Of a stretch of DNA of 64,000 bases, positions 59,752 through 64,000 are shown piece after piece. The stretch's first letter is position 1. Every line of letters starts with the position of its first letter. Under the pieces are notes generated by a model, which saw only the letters and a list, made by a program, of their open reading frames with translations, did not search any database and was not told where the DNA came from. Source of the DNA: Phycisphaerae bacterium RAS1 (GTDB lineage: Bacteria > Planctomycetota > Phycisphaerae > UBA1845 > Fen-1342); assembly GCA_007859745.1 (NCBI GenBank), contig SMLU01000002.1:240942-304941 (forward strand), read 5' to 3'. Position numbers and translations under genes: made by a program.

Positions 59752-62316
59752 ATGACCACTCAGAATCCCGCAAATCGTGTCCGATACGCTCCTCGGTCGA
59801 CAGGTGAGCGCCGCGGTCGCCGCGCAGCGCTGCTTCGCCGCAGCCTGGCGGGACTCGTCGGCGCCGCAGCGCTATCCGGCGCTGCGCTCGGACAGGACTC
59901 GATCATCTGCGGCACGAAATTCAACGACCTCAATCACGACGGCGTGAGGGACCCGGGCGAACCGGGCATCCCCGGCTGGACCATTGTCGCCAATGACCCC
60001 AACTGCCAGGTCAGTTGGGTCGCCACCACCGACGCCAATGGCGACTACTGCATTGAGGTCTGTTCGGGCCCGAACGCAATTCAGGTGTTCGAGCAGCAAC
60101 GGCCGGGGTGGCGGCAATCCGCGCCCGCGAGCGGCACATACACCTTTAACATCAACATCCCCATGGGTATCGGCGGAATCGACTTCGGCAACTATGACAC
60201 CACGTCATGTCCCGCGGAGTACTACTCGCTCACGCTCCGCAGCGGCGTCGACGACTACGGGGCGCCTCTGCCGCTGGGCAACGGCGATCCGTCGGCCCCG
60301 AACTGGCAAATCGTGCTCGATCCCGATTCCAGCACGGTCGAGCCGCGTCCGGCGGTTGCGGTGCCGCAGAACACCTCGGCGAGCTGGGCGTCGCCCATGG
60401 GAACGAGCCGGTGGATTTCGTCGACCTACGCGACAGGAACCGGCACGGCCCTCAATGGTCAATACGCCTACGAGATGCACTTCTGCCTTGACCCTCGCTT
60501 TGATCCGAACCAGACCACGCTTATCCTCCAGGTCCGCAGCGACAACGCCGGCGCCGCCATTCTGCTCAACGGGACGGGCATCGGAACCGCCTCGGCGCCC
60601 AACGTGACCCCAACGCCGATCATCCTGAGCGGCGGAAGCTTGTTCGTGGCCGGCGACAACGTCATTCGGATCAATGTCACCAACAGCGGCGGGGCGACCG
60701 GGATCAATGTCTTCGGCTCGCTCGGCTCCGAGAATGGAAAATGCTGCTGCGAAGGGCGCGACGTGAACAAGACGCTCAACACGGCGTTCGAGGACGACCC
60801 GCTCCCGCCGCAGACGCCGTCCATGCTCCTGTATCCGCTCGCCGACGATGACTGGCAGCTTGTCTCGACGCCAAGCGGTTCGACGCCGCAGCCGGCAATT
60901 GTCCTGGGCAACACCACCAGCGGCTCTGTCTTGCCGGGCACGATTCCCGGATCCTGGTTGACCACCGGCTGCCCCAATACCGCCTGGATCGGCGCCAGCA
61001 CGGCTGGATGGGGCTACGCGCCGCAGGGCGACTACACATACGAATACAAGTTCTGCTTGGACCCGCGATTCAAGAATCCGCAGCTCAATATCTGCGCTCG
61101 CGCGGACGACTTCGGCACTGCGTTCCTGAATGGAACGCTGATCGGACCAATCAGCAGCTTCTCCTCGCCGCTGTCGTGCTACACGGTGACGAATCCGGCG
61201 TTCTTCCTGCCAGGCGACAACGTGCTCCAGGTCATCGTACACAATACGCCGTCCGGCACCAGTCCCACGGGCCTTTACCTGTGCGGCACGCTCACGGTGG
61301 ACGACGGCCGTTGCTGCCACTGTGCGACCGCTCCGCCGGCGATGGTCGGGTGGTGGCAACTTGACGAATTCCCCCTTGTCACGACGGCGACCGACATCAC
61401 CGGCAGCGTAATCGACAACGGCGCCTACCTCGGCAGCGCCGGCCCCAACAACCGCCCGGTGACGGTCAACCCGGGAATGGTGACGCGCGCCAAGGATTTC
61501 GACGGCGTCGACGACCTCGTGCAGGTTCCCGATTGCGCGCCTGTCCCGGCTGCGTGTGACGAGCTGGATTTCGGTCTGTACGGCGGAACCAACAATCCGG
61601 GCGACGGAAACCTCTCGATTGACGCCTGGATCTTCATGGATACCTATCTGGGCGAAGCCCCGATTGTAGACAATCGCGGCTCCATTCTTCCGCCGCCGCA
61701 TTTCGACCTGCACGTCTCGGGATACTACTTCTTTGTCAGCGACGGCCAGCTGGCGCTCAAGCTCGAAACGGGGACGACGTCGCCGGTATGTGCGCCGTAC
61801 GTGGACAATCGCCCGCTGCCGCTGCTGACCTGGGTCCACGCGACCGTCACGGTGGACCGCTCCGGAGCCGTTGTGTTCTACGTCGATGGTCTGGCTGGAA
61901 CCACCAGCGGCGGCCCCAGCGGCGGCGTCACGACACAGCAGGGGTCCTTGACCAACGCCGCCCCGCTCCTGATCGGCGCCGCCTATCCGATCTGCGCGCA
62001 GCCGTGGATGTACTTCAACGGGAAGATCGACGAGGTCGAGATTTTCAGCCGCGCCCTCACTCCCGCGGAGGTCTGGGAGATCTACGACGCCAAGCAGACG
62101 GGCAAGTGCCGGCCGGACTATTCCGGCGGCGACACCAACTGCGACGGCGAGGTGGATATTCTGGACATCAACAGCTTCATTCTCGCGGTCGGCGACCCGG
62201 CGGCCTACGCGGCCGCGTATCCGGGCTGCAATGTTCGCGCGGCGGATGCCAACGAGGACGGCAGCGTCGACGTGCTGGACATCAACCCGTTCATCGCCCT
62301 GCTGGCGGGCGGTTAG
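59752..62316 (+). CDS. Exported SdrD-B / LamG-like protein with dockerin-like tail
   Basis: An 854-residue protein. After a long n-region and the signal core (SLAGLVGAAALSGAALGQ), ICGTKFNDLNHDGVRDPGEP is an SdrD-B/Cna-B-type calcium-binding start. Two related modules of about 170 residues follow, each with YEMHFCLDPRF or YEYKFCLDPRF, LNGTxIG and a GDNV strand, ending in Cys-rich KCCCEG or RCCHC. Next is a concanavalin-like LamG domain (MVGWWQLDEF, ARDFDGVDDLVQV-like, KIDEVEIFSRALTPAEV). The tail GGDTNCDGEVDILDINSFIL closes it. The ATG at 59752 follows GGAAGG. Likely a cell-surface or secreted adhesin-like protein. Confidence 0.78.
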   Translation: MTTQNPANRVRYAPRSTGERRGRRAALLRRSLAGLVGAAALSGAALGQDSIICGTKFNDLNHDGVRDPGEPGIPGWTIVANDPNCQVSWVATTDANGDYCIEVCSGPNAIQVFEQQRPGWRQSAPASGTYTFNINIPMGIGGIDFGNYDTTSCPAEYYSLTLRSGVDDYGAPLPLGNGDPSAPNWQIVLDPDSSTVEPRPAVAVPQNTSASWASPMGTSRWISSTYATGTGTALNGQYAYEMHFCLDPRFDPNQTTLILQVRSDNAGAAILLNGTGIGTASAPNVTPTPIILSGGSLFVAGDNVIRINVTNSGGATGINVFGSLGSENGKCCCEGRDVNKTLNTAFEDDPLPPQTPSMLLYPLADDDWQLVSTPSGSTPQPAIVLGNTTSGSVLPGTIPGSWLTTGCPNTAWIGASTAGWGYAPQGDYTYEYKFCLDPRFKNPQLNICARADDFGTAFLNGTLIGPISSFSSPLSCYTVTNPAFFLPGDNVLQVIVHNTPSGTSPTGLYLCGTLTVDDGRCCHCATAPPAMVGWWQLDEFPLVTTATDITGSVIDNGAYLGSAGPNNRPVTVNPGMVTRAKDFDGVDDLVQVPDCAPVPAACDELDFGLYGGTNNPGDGNLSIDAWIFMDTYLGEAPIVDNRGSILPPPHFDLHVSGYYFFVSDGQLALKLETGTTSPVCAPYVDNRPLPLLTWVHATVTVDRSGAVVFYVDGLAGTTSGGPSGGVTTQQGSLTNAAPLLIGAAYPICAQPWMYFNGKIDEVEIFSRALTPAEVWEIYDAKQTGKCRPDYSGGDTNCDGEVDILDINSFILAVGDPAAYAAAYPGCNVRAADANEDGSVDVLDINPFIALLAGG

Positions 62317-62339
62317 CAGCCCGCGGAAATGGAAGCGCT

Positions 62340-62700
62340 TTGCCGACCGTAGCGTCGGACCTTGGCTTCTGACGGTGTCTTCCGCGCGATGTCACACCGT
62401 CGAATACAGAGGTCCGACGCTGCACCCCCTTTTCAACGGGTACTCTGTCGCGGCACAGACCGCGGGCTTGCATTTCCGAACCCGCCGCGCCAAGCGGCGG
62501 GTCGACGTCCCCAAGCCCATCAGGCGCCGCTCGCCCGCGGTCGTCAACCCGCCGCTTGGCGCGGCGGGTTCGGAAAAGCGGCCGGGCCGACGGCGTCTGC
62601 CAAAAACTCCGCTGACACTCGAGTCCTGCCCGCGGCCTACGTGGCCCGAAATTCCGTATCCGCCGCCGTGGGCGGCGCGGTAAAGTGCACCGATCGGGTC
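62340..62700. repeat. Palindromes in the gap before the last gene
   Basis: A split pair GTAGCGTCGGACC (62351) / GGTCCGACGCTGC (62411) and a long inverted pair, CGAACCCGCCGCGCCAAGCG (about 62478) with CCGCTTGGCGCGGCGGGTTC (about 62552-62571), fill most of 62317-62727. The leader just before the next gene, about 62660-62727, has no called site. Confidence 0.75.
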
Positions 62701-62727
62701 CAATTCGCCCCTGTTCGGAGACCGATT

Positions 62728-64000
62728 GTGCTTGCATCTCGCTTCGCCGCGCCCGGGCTCTTCCTGGTCGCCTGGCTTCTCGCGGCCGACGCCCCGGCTA
62801 CCAGCCGCAACAACGGCCAGAACGGTTACACGCGCCAACCGACGCCGCTGCTGGTTCCCGTGCCGATCGGGCATGTCTTGCAGGCGGTCGTCATGCAGCC
62901 GCACTCAACGATCCGACTGCGGAATAACCGCCGCCTGACGGACACGACCGTCACGAGCCTCATACAGACCAGCCTCGTCAGCAACGGCCAGCCCAAGTAT
63001 GAGAAGATGGTGCTGCACATGGCGCAATGCTACGGCGGCGGGTTCATCGACGAGCTGGAGGACGCCGCGGTGCTGACGAACTTCTCGATCAACACCAGCT
63101 CGTTCTGGGAGCACGTTTCGTACGGGCAACTCAACGCGGGCGGCAACCCGCGCAATTATCACAGCCACAGTTGGCGCGAGCAGGTCAACACGCCGAACAC
63201 GCCCAAGGCGATGCTGGCGTCCTACAGCGATTCACTGACAGCCCAGATTTACAACATCGCCCATCCGGACAAGGGCAACCAGATTCTGCGAAACCTGGAG
63301 CGGCCGCAGTTCTTCAGCCGTCCCAACGCCGCCGATGATCACACGCTCACGCGCTCCGCCGACCAGAATGTCGCGCTCATCTTCGTCGGCGAGGATCGCG
63401 AGCGGAACAACCCGCGCGACACCCGCCATTTCCGGGATGCCGGCCGTATGTACGACACGCTCCGCGCTTACGGCTTCACGGACGCGCAGATTTCCTTTCA
63501 GTACGTCGACGGCACGACCCCCGCCGGCGGCAACGACGCCCGCATCGACGGCGCCGCCTCGCTGCTGACCTATCTCGGTTTCATCAGCGGCGCAGGCGTC
63601 GCCTGCGGCGATCAGAACGACTTCGTCTTCATCTGGACTTCCGGTCACGGCGGCACGTACGCCGATGTCCAGGGAATCGTCCAGTTGCTCCCCATCGGCG
63701 CCGGCGTCGGAGTCGCGGAGGCCGAGTACGACCTGCCGCTCTGGGGAGGGTTCCTCGACGCGGCGATTGGCCCGTGGGCGCCCTACGCCGGCGACGATCC
63801 GATCCTCGAGATGAGTGACTTCACGCTCGCCCCCGGGGACGCGCTGCAGGTCTTTCTGAACGACAGCTTCATTGGCTCCATCGGCGACTCGCAGCCGGTT
63901 GAGTTGCCGTTTTCGCCGTCATTGCTGACGCAGACGCAGAATCGACTCCGATTCGTGGGCACCTCGCCGCAAACCGAGATTCGGCGCTTCAGTCTGCACC
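62728..64000 (+). CDS. Exported protein with possible caspase/legumain-like fold (cut by window edge)
   Basis: The frame runs open from a GTG at 62728 (GGAG 9 bases upstream) to the window end, at least 424 residues. The N-terminus LASRFAAPGLFLVAWLLAAD is a signal peptide. The middle reads TRSADQNVALIFVGEDRERN, then ARIDGAASLLTYLGFISG, and NDFVFIWTSGHGGTYADVQG. The hydrophobic strand ending in SGHGG is the histidine motif of clan CD cysteine peptidases such as legumain and caspases. The expected cysteine motif is not evident in what is visible, so an inactive relative is possible. Confidence 0.6.
   Translation, partial: MLASRFAAPGLFLVAWLLAADAPATSRNNGQNGYTRQPTPLLVPVPIGHVLQAVVMQPHSTIRLRNNRRLTDTTVTSLIQTSLVSNGQPKYEKMVLHMAQCYGGGFIDELEDAAVLTNFSINTSSFWEHVSYGQLNAGGNPRNYHSHSWREQVNTPNTPKAMLASYSDSLTAQIYNIAHPDKGNQILRNLERPQFFSRPNAADDHTLTRSADQNVALIFVGEDRERNNPRDTRHFRDAGRMYDTLRAYGFTDAQISFQYVDGTTPAGGNDARIDGAASLLTYLGFISGAGVACGDQNDFVFIWTSGHGGTYADVQGIVQLLPIGAGVGVAEAEYDLPLWGGFLDAAIGPWAPYAGDDPILEMSDFTLAPGDALQVFLNDSFIGSIGDSQPVELPFSPSLLTQTQNRLRFVGTSPQTEIRRFSLH

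Overview
The window looks like a piece of a high-GC Planctomycetota chromosome, probably class Phycisphaerae. The signs are secreted propeller and LamG-like proteins that share a two-repeat dockerin-like tail ending in DVLDINPFVALLAGG, a eukaryotic-type glycogen branching enzyme, an RNase E/G with a long N-terminal scaffold, kinase/TPR remnants, an ole hydrocarbon cluster, and intergenic DNA packed with several unrelated families of short palindromes. The assignment is inference from gene content; there is no rRNA or marker tree here. No tRNA, rRNA or CRISPR array was recognised.

Layout. 1-5.6 kb: the 3' end of ispE, a GT9 glycosyltransferase divergent from glgB, and a secreted 12-repeat kelch protein. 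5.9-19.1 kb (minus strand): a flagellar late-structure block read as small ORF-flgF-flgG-flgA-flgH-flgI-flgJ-flgN-flgK-flgL-fliW-csrA-fliC. It covers distal rod, P and L rings, hook-filament junction and filament, plus the FliW/CsrA switch that controls flagellin translation. 19.3-27.2 kb (minus): acyl-CoA dehydrogenase, PlsC-like acyltransferase and oleA-oleB-oleC-oleD, a head-to-head long-chain olefin pathway. 27.4-28.3 kb: a ParD/ParE-type toxin-antitoxin pair between two 119-bp direct repeats. 28.4-31.4 kb (minus): one gene fusing a SIR2-like NAD-binding domain to a SorC-type sugar-binding domain, broken by an 830-bp IS5-family element and by a shift at a seven-base homopolymer. 31.7-36.6 kb: small coiled-coil protein, kbl, a YkgJ/FliB-type cysteine-cluster protein and two membrane proteins. 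36.9-43.6 kb (minus): hpf, EIIA, HPr, EI, a DUF2344 protein and RNase E/G. 44.2-64 kb: mostly exported proteins: a dockerin-tailed unknown, two DUF3857 paralogues, an exported GH13 enzyme, a decayed kinase-TPR gene, a propeller/Ig protein interrupted by a second 830-bp IS5-family element, an SdrD-B/LamG-like protein, and the start of a possible caspase/legumain-like protein.

Most notable. (1) The SIR2-SorC fusion: removing the IS and one TA restores its frame exactly, and it resembles defence NADases built as SIR2 effector plus ligand sensor, with a sugar-binding fold as the sensor. (2) Palindromic repeats that have entered coding sequence and are read through in flgH, flgJ, probably flgI, and a DUF3857 gene. 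(3) A kinase-TPR gene that lost its catalytic domain by an apparent internal deletion and lies head-to-head with another 5'-truncated gene.
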